Assembly: GCA_963843685.1 (NCBI GenBank)
Contig: CAWJLO010000020.1
Span: forward strand, 1 to 64,000
Source: DASQHL01 sp963843685
GTDB lineage: Bacteria; Chloroflexota; Dehalococcoidia; DSTF01; JACRBR01
Direction of reading: 5' to 3'
Length of the DNA: 64,000 nt
The position numbers and the translations under genes were made by a program. Below the pieces are notes generated by a model. That model was given only the letters and a program-made list of their open reading frames with translations, was not told the origin of the DNA and did not search any database. Below are positions 9,183 to 17,369 of the stretch, one piece after another. Each line of letters begins with the position of its first letter. The stretch's first letter is position 1.

Positions 9183-9536
9183 ATGGCAGGACGCAAGTAC
9201 GGGTGCATCATCTACGCGAAGACGCCGCCGGCCTACGCCGCAATGTCGGCAGCCGAGCGGGCGAAGCCGGGCAAGGCGTTCGAGGCCACGCTCAAGAAGT
9301 ACGCCGGGAAGGTGGACGCGCTGCGGCGCTACTGGACGAGCACGTTCACGCACGAGGCATCGGACGTCTTTGTGTTCGAGTGCGATGACCCGGCGGACAT
9401 GCACGCGTTCCAGGGGGACCTTGAGGCGGCGCTCGCGAAGGCGGCCGGCGCCGACCCGAACCGGTTCGGCGGCACGGTGCACGTGACGTTCGGGCTCAAC
9501 CCGGACGCGGACGCGCCGAAGCGCGGGCGACGGTAG
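9183..9536 (+). CDS. Small conserved hypothetical protein (possibly darcynin-like)
   Basis: A 117-residue protein starting at ATG 9183 (MAGRKYGCI), with AGAAAGGG just upstream. It alternates strands and amphipathic helices in the order of a ferredoxin-like or dimeric a/b-barrel fold: YGCIIYAKTPPAYAAMS, a helix, then a strand rich in aromatic residues (ALRRYWTSTF), and DVFVFECDDPADMHAF. The pattern of a start strand, a 'TPAW..LS' turn and a central 'fe.dD...yq' helix resembles darcynin-type proteins, but this is a weak likeness. There are no catalytic residues I can name. It is monocistronic and converges on the PEP synthase gene. Confidence 0.7.
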   Translation: MAGRKYGCIIYAKTPPAYAAMSAAERAKPGKAFEATLKKYAGKVDALRRYWTSTFTHEASDVFVFECDDPADMHAFQGDLEAALAKAAGADPNRFGGTVHVTFGLNPDADAPKRGRR

Positions 9537-9569
9537 TCCCGCACGGAGTCGACACGCAAGTGAGCGGAG

Positions 9570-9592
9570 GGGGCGGCCGAGCGGGCCGCCCC
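9570..9592. terminator. Strong GC hairpin between convergent genes
   Basis: GGGGCGGCC (9570-9578) pairs perfectly with GGCCGCCCC (9584-9592) around a 5-base loop. It lies between the stop of the plus-strand gene at 9536 and overlaps the stop of the minus-strand PEP synthase gene, so it could end transcription from both sides. There is no T tract, so it is not a classical intrinsic terminator. Confidence 0.45.
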
Positions 9593-11883
9593 TACGCGTT
9601 GCCCCGGGCAGCCTCGAGAAGGATGCGCTGCTCGGCGACCGCGATGTTGTGACGCGTCGCCTCGATGACGTCCGGGTTGACGGAGATCGAGTCGATGCCG
9701 AAGCGCACGAGCTGCTCGGCGTACTCAGGGTGCACAGACGGCGCCTGGCCGCAGATCGAGGACTTGAGGCCGAGACGGCGGCAGGCCGCGATGATGGCGG
9801 CGATGGTCCCCGTGACGGCGCGATCCCGCTCGTCGAACAGCGAAGAGAGTGTCTCGCTGTCGCGGTCGACGCCGAGCACGAGCTGCGTCAGGTCGTTGGA
9901 GCCGATCGAGACGCCGTAGACGCCGAGCGCGGCGTACTCGTCGAGCCAGTAAACGACGGAGGGCACCTCCGCCATGACCCAGAGGTGGAAGGATGGGTCG
10001 GCGCCCAACGGGGACTCGTCGACCATGCGCTTCACCGCGCGCATCTCGCTGCCGGTGCGCACGAACGGGATCATCAGGTGCACGTTGGAGAAGTCGTGGC
10101 GGACGCGCGCGAGCAGGTCGAGCTCGAGGCGGAAGGGCTCGGGGTTGGTGACGTAGCGATAGGCGCCGCGGAGGCCGATCATCGGGTTCTCTTCCTGCGG
10201 CTCATACCGGTCGCCGCCCTCCAGTCCGCGGAACTCGTTGGTGCGGAAGTCAGTAGCGCGATAGGTGATCGGGCGCGGGTTGAAGGCGGCGGCGATGACA
10301 CGGAGCTGCTCCTCCATGCGGGCGACGAACTCTTCGCCGCGTCCCTGCTCGACGAGGAGGCGGGGATGGACCCCCTGCAGCGCGCTGAGGATCATGAATT
10401 CGGCGCGGAGCAGCCCGACGCCGTCAACATCGCGTGCCGCGACCGCGGCGGCGGACTCCGGCTCAGCGAGGTTGACGAGGAGACGCGTCGCGGTCACCGG
10501 GGCAGCGCCACCGACGGCGACGGCTGTCGCGGCGCGCGACGGCGCCGGCGTCACGTCGGCGCGGCCTTCCAGCACCGTCCCGGCCGTGGCATCGACCGTC
10601 ACGAGCATGCCGTCGTGGAGGACGGCGGTGGCCTGGCGGGCGCCGACGACGCAGGGCAGGCCCAGCTCGCGCGAGACGATAGCCGCGTGCGACGTCATGC
10701 CCCCGGCATCGGTGACGATGGCGGCGGCGCGCCGCATGAAGGGCACCCAGTCCGGTGAGGTCATGCGCGCCACCAGGATCTCGCCGTCCTGGAGGGCGTC
10801 AGCGTCTTCGATGCGGAGGGCGACGCGCACCTTGCCGATGGCGACGCCAGGGCTGGCGTTGAGGCCCCGGACGAGCTCCTTGTGGCCGCGGGCAACCGTC
10901 GGCTCCTCGTCGGCCGGGCGAGCGACCGCCGTCACGGGCCGTGACTGCACCAAGTACACCTTGTCGCCCTCGACGGCCCACTCGACGTCCTGCGGGGAGC
11001 CGTAGTGCTCCTCGTCGCGCCGGACGAGGTCCGCGACGGCGATGATCTCCTCATCGGAGAGCACGCGCGCGCCGGCGCGGTCGGGCGTGAGGTCGACGCG
11101 GATGTTCCGGCCCTGCTCGTCGCGCGTGAGCATGAAGGCCTTCTGCGCGACACGGATGCTGCGGATGGCGAGGTCGCGCTTCGACACGACGTAGTGATCC
11201 GGCTCCACCTGGCCTCCGACGACGACCTCGCCGAGGCCGAACGCGCCCTCGATGACCGTCGTGGTCGTGTCGCCGGTCGCCGGATCGATCGAGAAGGCGA
11301 CGCCGGACTTCTCGGAGTTGACCATCTTCTGGACGATGGCGGCGATCTCCGGCTCGCCCGCGAGCTCCAGCCGCTTGCGATAGAAGATGACGCGCGGGCT
11401 GTACAGGGAGGCCCAGACGCCCTTCACCGCCTCCTCGACCCCGTCGTCTCCCTGCACGTTGAGGAACGTCAGGTTCATGCCGGCGAACGAGGCCTCGGCG
11501 GTGTCCTCCATCGTGGCGGACGAGCGCACCGCGACGAGCGGGGGGGCGCCGCCCTCACGGCGAGCGAGCTCGTGGTACGCGTCGGCTACGGCGGCGATCA
11601 CGTCGGGCGGCACGGTGGCGGCGCGAATCCGCGACTGCACCGTGTCGGCGGCGTCGGCCAGCTCGCGCCGGTCGTCGACGTTCGTCGCCGCGATCGTGCG
11701 CTCGATGATCGGGCCGAGGCCCGCATGTTCGACGAAGGAGCGATAGGCGGCGGCGGTGACGACGAACCCGGGCGGGACGGGAAGCCCGGCGCACGTCATC
11801 TCGCCGAGATTGGCGCCCTTGCCACCGGCCACCGGGGTGTCGTCCTTGCGGAGCTGATCGAACCAGCGGATGTACTCGCTCAC
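9592..11883 (-). CDS. ppsA: Phosphoenolpyruvate synthase
   Basis: A 763-residue cytoplasmic enzyme that makes PEP from pyruvate, ATP and water (gluconeogenesis). The start is taken as the GTG at 11883 (SEYIRWFDQL), with GAGAGG upstream; the frame is open further but not protein-like. Residues 1-330 are the PPDK N-terminal ATP-grasp domain (VAGGKGANLGEM, AVRSSATMEDTAEASFAG). The mobile phosphohistidine domain has GGMTSHAAIVSRELGLPC near residue 395, where the His of TSHAA is phosphorylated. The C-terminal TIM barrel carries IGSNDLTQLVLGVDRDS and ends GIDSISVNPDVI. Length and motif order fit PpsA and not PPDK, which is longer. It is monocistronic. Confidence 0.93.
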   Translation of the reverse strand: MSEYIRWFDQLRKDDTPVAGGKGANLGEMTCAGLPVPPGFVVTAAAYRSFVEHAGLGPIIERTIAATNVDDRRELADAADTVQSRIRAATVPPDVIAAVADAYHELARREGGAPPLVAVRSSATMEDTAEASFAGMNLTFLNVQGDDGVEEAVKGVWASLYSPRVIFYRKRLELAGEPEIAAIVQKMVNSEKSGVAFSIDPATGDTTTTVIEGAFGLGEVVVGGQVEPDHYVVSKRDLAIRSIRVAQKAFMLTRDEQGRNIRVDLTPDRAGARVLSDEEIIAVADLVRRDEEHYGSPQDVEWAVEGDKVYLVQSRPVTAVARPADEEPTVARGHKELVRGLNASPGVAIGKVRVALRIEDADALQDGEILVARMTSPDWVPFMRRAAAIVTDAGGMTSHAAIVSRELGLPCVVGARQATAVLHDGMLVTVDATAGTVLEGRADVTPAPSRAATAVAVGGAAPVTATRLLVNLAEPESAAAVAARDVDGVGLLRAEFMILSALQGVHPRLLVEQGRGEEFVARMEEQLRVIAAAFNPRPITYRATDFRTNEFRGLEGGDRYEPQEENPMIGLRGAYRYVTNPEPFRLELDLLARVRHDFSNVHLMIPFVRTGSEMRAVKRMVDESPLGADPSFHLWVMAEVPSVVYWLDEYAALGVYGVSIGSNDLTQLVLGVDRDSETLSSLFDERDRAVTGTIAAIIAACRRLGLKSSICGQAPSVHPEYAEQLVRFGIDSISVNPDVIEATRHNIAVAEQRILLEAARGNA

Positions 11884-12244
11884 GGCGTGCCTCTCAATCC
11901 GAAACCGCGTCCGTTGCACTACAACATCTGGCGCCGCGTATCGGGAGGGCCGAGCGTATGGCAGGCGGGAGCCGATGGTCACGAGACATGAGCGAGCGAC
12001 CGATATCGGACACGTTGTGGCGGCGCGAGCGCCGAAGCGCGATCTCCACTGACAAGAGGCGTCAGCACGCCTCCGGCAGGCACGGCTGGAGGGCCCGTTT
12101 GGCAGCTAGAATCTCGACACCCCTCCGGATCAAGGGGCCAGAAAGCGAAGCGGGGCGTCCCTCGATGTCACCCCTGGAGAGCGCTGGTCCCATGCTTTGG
12201 AGCCGCACAACGCGCAGATGGGCATGTGTACAGCAGGGCAAAGC
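11884..12244. other. Intergenic region with one perfect hairpin
   Basis: This 361-base divergent gap separates ppsA from the fur-like gene and must hold both promoters. One perfect hairpin, GAGGCGT-CAGC-ACGCCTC at 12056-12073, and a weaker CCCCT/AGGGG pair near 12120-12150 are visible. No known riboswitch core was recognised. Short open frames here lack ribosome sites. Confidence 0.4.
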
Positions 12245-12275
12245 TATGATACAGTAACTGCAACTCTTTGCAATT
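12245..12275 (+). promoter_or_regulatory. Promoter -10 and Nur/Fur-like operator of the fur-cbiMQO operon
   Basis: TATGAT at 12245-12250 makes a good -10 box; no clear -35 is seen. Starting 8 bases downstream is TGCAA-CTCT-TTGCA (12259-12272), a perfect inverted repeat with two more matching pairs outside. It overlaps the expected transcription start, an ideal repressor position. The half-sites match those of the actinobacterial nickel regulator Nur (TGCAA-N5-TTGCA), except that the spacer here is four bases. The first gene downstream encodes a Fur-family protein and the next three a Ni/Co importer, so autoregulated metal repression is the simplest reading. Confidence 0.55.
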
Positions 12276-12298
12276 GGCTGCCGGGAGGCGACCCGTCC

Positions 12299-12745
12299 AT
12301 GAGTTGCGAAGCTGCCACCATCGACCTGCTACGGAGCACGGGGCACAAGATGACCCCGCAGCGCATGATGGTGCTCACGTCGCTGCGACACGCCAAGGGG
12401 CACCTCAGCGCGGCCGACATCTACGAGCGCGTCCGATCCGAGTACCCGTACGTAGACATCTCGACGGTGTACCGCACGCTCACCGTGCTCAAGGATCTGC
12501 GGCTCATTTCGGAAACGCACATGGGCACCGGCGACGCCACGTTCGAATGGGTGGCCAGCGAGCCGCACCACCACCTGATCTGCCGCCGCTGCAACCATGT
12601 GGCGCTGCTGGACCACAAGTACCTGTCGAAGCTTGGGGGAGAGCTGTCGGACGACCTGGGGTTCCGCGCCGACCTGGACCACTTCGCGATCTTCGGGCTT
12701 TGCGCGGGCTGTCAGCGGGCGGTCGCCGCGGAGGCAGAGAGCTAG
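12299..12745 (+). CDS. Fur-family metal-responsive repressor (Nur/Zur-like)
   Basis: A 148-residue Fur-family regulator. The start is ATG 12299 (MSCEAATID), with GGGAGG upstream. The N-terminal winged helix reads HKMTPQRMMVLTSL, then DISTVYRTLTVLKDL, the DNA-recognition helix. The C-terminal dimer domain has the metal-binding HHHLICRRC and a second CxxC (CAGC), giving the structural zinc site. Family members respond to iron, zinc, manganese, nickel or peroxide. Because the gene heads an operon with cbiMQO and its promoter has a Nur-like palindrome, nickel or cobalt sensing is inferred. Metal identity cannot be proved from sequence. The next gene starts 57 bases downstream on the same strand. 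Confidence 0.9.
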   Translation: MSCEAATIDLLRSTGHKMTPQRMMVLTSLRHAKGHLSAADIYERVRSEYPYVDISTVYRTLTVLKDLRLISETHMGTGDATFEWVASEPHHHLICRRCNHVALLDHKYLSKLGGELSDDLGFRADLDHFAIFGLCAGCQRAVAAEAES

Positions 12746-12802
12746 CGCACTCACATCTCATCTGGACCGCGCGGAGGGGCGCGGCGGACGGAGGAGACGA
12801 CG

Positions 12803-14167
12803 ATGATACAGCTACCGCTTCTGATGCACGTCCCGGATGGCTATCTGAGCCCGCTGACGTGCGCAGCGCTCTACGCTCTCGCCATCCCGTTCTGGCTGAT
12901 CGCGTCAGCGCGCGTGCGGAAGATCATCGGTGGGCGGACGGTGCCTCTGCTGGCGATCTTCTCGGCGTTTTCGTTCGCGATCATGATGTTCAACGTGCCG
13001 GTGCCGGGCGGCACTACGGCGCACGGCGTCGGCGGCACGCTCGTGGCGATCGTACTTGGGCCGTGGGCCGCCGTGATCTCGACGTCCGTCGCGTTGATCA
13101 TCCAGGCCCTGTTCTTCGGCGACGGCGGCATCACCGCGATCGGCGCAAACTGCTTCAACATGGGCGTGGTGCTGCCGATGACGGGCTACGTGACGTACCG
13201 CGTCATCGCCGGGAACAGCGACATGCTCTCGCAGCGCCGGGTGATCTCGGCGGCCATCGGTTCCTACGTCGGGATCACGATCGCGGCGCTGCTCGTCGGC
13301 GTGGAGTTGGGGCTGCAGCCGCACATCGCCAGCACGAACGGCATTCCGGACTACAGCCCGTACGGCTTCAGCACGGCGATCCCGTCGATGCTGCTGGCGC
13401 ACGCGTTCGGCGCGTCGTTCGTGGAGGCCGCGGTGACCGCGATGGGCGTCGCGTACCTGCAGAAGTCGTTCCCCGAGATCCTGCTGAAGCGGCAGACGAG
13501 GACTGCGGAGGTCGCGCAGCGGGCAGGCTCTTTCAATCCCTGGATCCCGGCGCTAGCGTTCGTCGCGGTGGCCGCGACGATCATGTTCGTCGCCGGGCTG
13601 ATCAAGGGCGGCGGCCACCTCGACCAGTGGGCAGGGCTGGACTGGGCGACGGTGAAGTGGAGCGACGCCGGTTGGACCGTGCTGGTCTCAGGCATTGTGT
13701 CCGCGGTGGCGCTGCCGGCGCTCTACTTCATCCTGCGGAATGCGGGTTCCGGCGTGCGCGTGGCGGCGCTGCTGTTCGTCGCGCTGATGATCTGGGTGCC
13801 GATCGGGTTGATCGCGCCGGGCGGCGCATTCGGCGAAGACCAGAGCGCGACGCGGGCTGAGGTGCAGGCGGCGCTGGAGGCGCGCGCGGCCGGGGACTCG
13901 AGCCTGTTCGACGCGCTGCCCGACGTGAACAAGCAGTGCGAGTGCGTGCCGAACAACATCGACAACGTGACGTTCGCGAACCACACGCTCCTCGCGGGCT
14001 ATCAGCCGCCGTGGGTGAAGGCCAGCGACCCCGCGTGGAAGCAGAACGTCGGCTACCAGGTCGCGGGCTTCGCCGGCATCGGGTTCGTGGCCGTGATCGC
14101 GCTCGGGCTGTTCGGTCTGGCGAAGACGCTGATGCCGACAGCGCCCCCTGACTGGCGGACAGCATGA
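12803..14167 (+). CDS. cbiM: ECF-type nickel/cobalt transporter substrate-binding subunit CbiM/NikM with C-terminal CbiN-like extension
   Basis: A 454-residue membrane protein. The S-component motif MHVPDGYLS, whose His near the N-terminus coordinates the metal in the family, sits at residues 8-16; other conserved parts are VPVPGGTTAHGVGG and GDGGITAIGANCFNMG. Five to six membrane helices fill residues 15-225. After a polar stretch come two or three more helices, a GLIAPGGAFGED segment (residues ~338) in the place of PDGLE, and a last helix, so the auxiliary N/PDGLE component appears fused to M. GGAGGAG supports ATG 12803, but family logic would favour the ATG at 12824, which places Met-His at the very N-terminus. 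It overlaps cbiQ by four bases (ATGA). Confidence 0.9.
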   Translation: MIQLPLLMHVPDGYLSPLTCAALYALAIPFWLIASARVRKIIGGRTVPLLAIFSAFSFAIMMFNVPVPGGTTAHGVGGTLVAIVLGPWAAVISTSVALIIQALFFGDGGITAIGANCFNMGVVLPMTGYVTYRVIAGNSDMLSQRRVISAAIGSYVGITIAALLVGVELGLQPHIASTNGIPDYSPYGFSTAIPSMLLAHAFGASFVEAAVTAMGVAYLQKSFPEILLKRQTRTAEVAQRAGSFNPWIPALAFVAVAATIMFVAGLIKGGGHLDQWAGLDWATVKWSDAGWTVLVSGIVSAVALPALYFILRNAGSGVRVAALLFVALMIWVPIGLIAPGGAFGEDQSATRAEVQAALEARAAGDSSLFDALPDVNKQCECVPNNIDNVTFANHTLLAGYQPPWVKASDPAWKQNVGYQVAGFAGIGFVAVIALGLFGLAKTLMPTAPPDWRTA

Positions 14168-15051
14168 CGATGACGCTCGCCGAGCAGGCGGCCGCCGCGC
14201 GCGGCGCACCGAATCGGAAGAAGATCAAGCCGGGGTTCGTCGAGAAGACGCTGGCCGGGATCAGCGGCAACATCGAGCAGGCGGTGTTCTCGGAGGAGAA
14301 CGCGCGCAAGGACGGCTGGCTGCAGCGCCGCGACCCGCGCGCGAAGCTGCTGGCGTTCATCGCGCTGATCGTGGCAACGGGGCTCTCGCGCGACTGGCCG
14401 GTGCTGCTGGCGATGTACGGCGTGGTGCTGGCCGCCGCGGCCGTGTCGTCGATCGACATGGGGCTCTTCGTTAAGCGCGTGTGGCTGGGCATGGGGCTGT
14501 TCAGCGGCGTCGTCATCCTGCCGTCGATCTTCTTCGTCGGCAGCCACGAGCTGTTCCACGTCCCGCTCGGCTTCTTCAACCTCGTGGTGCACCGCGACGG
14601 GCTGATCGCCGCTGGGATCTTCGTCCTGCGAGTGAGCGCCTCGGTCTCGCTGGCGATCCTGCTGATCCTGACGACGAAGTGGGCCGACATCCTGAAGTCG
14701 CTCCGCGTGCTGCGCGTGCCGAACGTGTTCGTGCTCGTGCTGGCGATGACGTACCGCTACATCTTCCTGGTGCTGCACACGGCGAACGGCATGTTCCTGG
14801 CGCGCAAGAGCCGCATCGTGGCGAAGACGACGGGGAAGGAGCAGCGGTGGTGGATCGTGTCGTCGGTCGGCGTGCTGATGAGCCGCTCGTTCCGGATGAG
14901 CGACGACGTCTACCAGGCGATGCTGGCGCGCGGCTTCCACAACGAGATGCGCACTATCGACGACTACCGGATGCAGGCGGCGGACTGGCTGCTGCTCTGC
15001 GGGGCCGTGCTGGCGGCGGCAGCGGCGCTGTACGCCGGCTGGAGGCTGTAG
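14164..15051 (+). CDS. cbiQ: ECF transporter transmembrane (T) subunit CbiQ
   Basis: A 295-residue integral membrane protein that couples the ATPase to the metal-binding CbiM. About 60 cytoplasmic residues come first, then DPRAKLLAFIALIV, the first helix and usual family start motif. Several hydrophobic helices follow (ATGLSRDWPVLLAMYG, FSGVVILPSIFF). The family coupling motifs are visible: AMTYRYIFLVLHTA, and ARGFHNEMRTID, the Ala-Arg-Gly motif that docks into the ATPase. The ATGA overlap with cbiM and the one-base overlap with cbiO show a tightly coupled operon. The long N-terminal cytoplasmic extension (MTMTLAEQ...) is unusual but in frame. Confidence 0.9.
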   Translation: MTMTLAEQAAAARGAPNRKKIKPGFVEKTLAGISGNIEQAVFSEENARKDGWLQRRDPRAKLLAFIALIVATGLSRDWPVLLAMYGVVLAAAAVSSIDMGLFVKRVWLGMGLFSGVVILPSIFFVGSHELFHVPLGFFNLVVHRDGLIAAGIFVLRVSASVSLAILLILTTKWADILKSLRVLRVPNVFVLVLAMTYRYIFLVLHTANGMFLARKSRIVAKTTGKEQRWWIVSSVGVLMSRSFRMSDDVYQAMLARGFHNEMRTIDDYRMQAADWLLLCGAVLAAAAALYAGWRL

Positions 15052-15881
15052 TGGTCGCGCCCGCGCCGCCCGTCTTCGAGCTGAGCGACGTGCGCTACAC
15101 CTACAGCCGCAAGCAGGTGGCGCTCGACGGCATCGACCTGTGCGTCCGCGAGGGCGAGATGGTGGCGCTGCTGGGGGCGAACGGCTGCGGCAAGTCGACG
15201 CTGCTGAAGGTGCTCGACGGGCTGTACCCGCCGAGCGGCGGAACACTGCGGGTCTTCGGGGAGGACATCAAGAACGTCGAATCAGATCTCGAAGAGACGC
15301 ACCGCTTTCACCGCCGCATCGGGCTGGTGTTCCAGGACCCGGACGTGCAGCTCTTCTCGCCGACGGTCGGCGACGACGTGGCGTTTGGGCCGCTGCAGCT
15401 CGGGCTGCCGCTGAAGGAAGTGCGCGAGCGGGTCGAGAGCGCGCTGGCGCAGATGGGGATCGAGCACCTGCGCGACCGGGCGCCGTTCGAGCTATCGGGC
15501 GGCGAGAAGAAGCGCGCCGCGATCGCGTCGGTGCTGTCGCTGGAGCCGGACGTGATCCTGCTCGACGAGCCGACGGCGAGCCTGGACCCGCGCACGAAGT
15601 GGGTGCTGGTGAACATGATCGTGGAGCTGGGGCGCCAGGGCCGGACGATCATCACGGCGACGCACGAGCTGGACATCGTGCCCATCATCGCGCAGCGCGT
15701 CGTGGTGATCAGCGAGGAGCGCAAGGTGCTGGCCGACGGCCCGCCGGAGCGCGTGCTGAAGGATGATGAGCTGCTGATCAGGGCGAACCTGATCCACGAG
15801 CACCTCCACCGCCACGCCGATGTGGAGCACGCGCACCCGCACGAGCTGGAGTCGCATCACGGGGAGGAAGTCCCGGCGTAG
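15051..15881 (+). CDS. cbiO: ECF transporter ATPase CbiO with His-rich tail
   Basis: A 276-residue ABC ATPase that powers nickel/cobalt uptake with CbiM and CbiQ. The start is the GTG at 15051, which shares its first base with the cbiQ stop and has GGAGG five bases upstream. Motifs in order: Walker A GANGCGKST (residues ~43), Q-loop LVFQDPDVQLFSPTVGDDVAFGP, signature ELSGGEKKR, Walker B VILLDEPTASLDP, and switch His in TATHELD. The FQDPDxQLF Q-loop is typical of ECF ATPases. The last 25 residues are His-rich (HEHLHRHADVEHAHPHE), a plausible metal-buffering tail fitting a nickel/cobalt system. Confidence 0.93.
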   Translation: MVAPAPPVFELSDVRYTYSRKQVALDGIDLCVREGEMVALLGANGCGKSTLLKVLDGLYPPSGGTLRVFGEDIKNVESDLEETHRFHRRIGLVFQDPDVQLFSPTVGDDVAFGPLQLGLPLKEVRERVESALAQMGIEHLRDRAPFELSGGEKKRAAIASVLSLEPDVILLDEPTASLDPRTKWVLVNMIVELGRQGRTIITATHELDIVPIIAQRVVVISEERKVLADGPPERVLKDDELLIRANLIHEHLHRHADVEHAHPHELESHHGEEVPA

Positions 15882-15899
15882 GGGCGATGCCGGTCCAGG

Positions 15900-17306
15900 C
15901 TACTGGCGCCAGAGGATCTCGTAGATGCGGGTGGCGTCCTCGAAACCGCGGAGGACGATCTCGCCGCGGTCGGCGAAGAGGAAGCCCTTGCCGGCGCAGA
16001 GCTCGCGGACGACGTTCGACGCCAGGATCTCGCCACCCTCAGCCTGACCGGCGATGCGCGACGCGAGGATGACGGTCGCGCCGAAATAGTCGCCTTCCTC
16101 GGCGATGGGCTCGCCGGCGTTGAGTCCGACGCGGATGGCCACGTTCAGCCCCAGCCCCATGCCGAGCGCCGCGGCAGCCGGGATCGCCTCGGCCGGGACG
16201 ATGCCCGACCAGTCGTGAGCGTCGAAGGCGCGCTGGAGCTGGATCGCGCACTCCACGGCGCCGGCGACGGAGGCGAACGAGGCCATGAAGCCGTCACCCG
16301 TGGTCTTCACCTCGACACCGCCGTGGCGGCGCAGCACATCGCGCGTCAACCGCTCGTGTTCGCGGAGGATCACGCGGCCGGCGGCGTCGCCGAGGCGGTG
16401 CATGATCTCCGTGTGGCTCACGACGTCGGTGAAAAGAATCGTGCGGAAGGCGCTGGCGGCGGGCGACGGGTCGTGCGTGTGATCGGCGGCGTCGTGCGTG
16501 TGCGGGGCCGAAGCGGGCGCTGGGGCCTGAGCCTCGATCCCGAGGAACTCCTCGATCGCCGGCACGAGGCCCTCCATGTCGTCGCGATCCGAATCCAGCA
16601 GCACCAGCCGCGCGTTCTGGATCCGCGCCACGAGGTCGCGCGAGAGCGCCACGTGGGGGACGTCGTCGTGCTGGAGCACCAGCGCCGGCATCTTGAGCTG
16701 CGAGAGGAGCGGCGTCGCGTCGTCGTCGACCATGGCGGCGTAGTAGCGGCGGCCAACTTCGGGAGAGGCACACGACCGGAGGTACTCGGCGTAGCGCTCG
16801 TTCTCCGCGCGGTCGCCCCGCTGGATGGCCCAGGCGAGGTTGTCGGTGAACTCCTCCCAGTCCTCGCTGAGGGCCAGGAAGGCGCGGTTCCGCACCGTGC
16901 CGGCGTAGTCGGCAACGCGCGAGAACGAATCATCGAGGATCAGGTGCGTCACGCGGTCCGGGTGCGTCGCTGCGTATGTGATGACGAGCGGGCCCGAGAG
17001 CTGGATGCCGTGCAGGGCGAACTGATCGAGGCCCAGTTTGTCGATCACGGCCTCGAGGTCGCGCATCCGGGCGGCCATCGAGACGTCCTCGGGATCGCGG
17101 TCGGAGAGCCCCGTACCGCGCGGGTCGAACGTGACGATGGTCATGTTCGCGCAGAGGCGGTCGTAGAACGGGCTCGCCCGGTAGTCGACCTGGGCGTGGC
17201 AGAACGGCGGCCCGGGCAGGCGCACGACGGTCGGGCCGTGGCCGGCCACCGCGAAGGCGATGTGCACGCCGTCGGAGGTGAGGGCGTACTGCATCTGGAG
17301 TTCCAT
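15900..17306 (-). CDS. Alpha/beta-hydrolase fused to class III adenylate/guanylate cyclase domain
   Basis: A 468-residue fusion in the order of mycobacterial Rv1900c. Residues 1-245 are an alpha/beta-hydrolase fold (VTFDPRGTGLSDR; the elbow reads LHGIQLSGPL, so Gln stands where the G-x-S-x-G nucleophile is expected). A His-rich linker (HTHDAADHTHD) follows. Residues ~270-468 are a class III cyclase: first metal Asp in LFTDVVSH, adenine-type Lys and second Asp in EVKTTGDGF, DYFGATVILASRI, where the usual transition-state Asn is Ile and the Arg is kept. It could make cAMP, but the changed residues suggest altered or weak activity, with the hydrolase part as a sensor. It is convergent with cbiO. 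Confidence 0.85.
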   Translation of the reverse strand: MELQMQYALTSDGVHIAFAVAGHGPTVVRLPGPPFCHAQVDYRASPFYDRLCANMTIVTFDPRGTGLSDRDPEDVSMAARMRDLEAVIDKLGLDQFALHGIQLSGPLVITYAATHPDRVTHLILDDSFSRVADYAGTVRNRAFLALSEDWEEFTDNLAWAIQRGDRAENERYAEYLRSCASPEVGRRYYAAMVDDDATPLLSQLKMPALVLQHDDVPHVALSRDLVARIQNARLVLLDSDRDDMEGLVPAIEEFLGIEAQAPAPASAPHTHDAADHTHDPSPAASAFRTILFTDVVSHTEIMHRLGDAAGRVILREHERLTRDVLRRHGGVEVKTTGDGFMASFASVAGAVECAIQLQRAFDAHDWSGIVPAEAIPAAAALGMGLGLNVAIRVGLNAGEPIAEEGDYFGATVILASRIAGQAEGGEILASNVVRELCAGKGFLFADRGEIVLRGFEDATRIYEILWRQ

Positions 17307-17369
17307 GGGATCAAGATTAGCAGCTAGCGGCCCATTACCAGCGCCGGATCGGAGGTATCCTCACGTGGC

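Noticed and set aside
12056..12073. The hairpin GAGGCGT-CAGC-ACGCCTC as a riboswitch or terminator
   Set aside because: No T tract follows and it lies in a divergent promoter region, without a known aptamer core.
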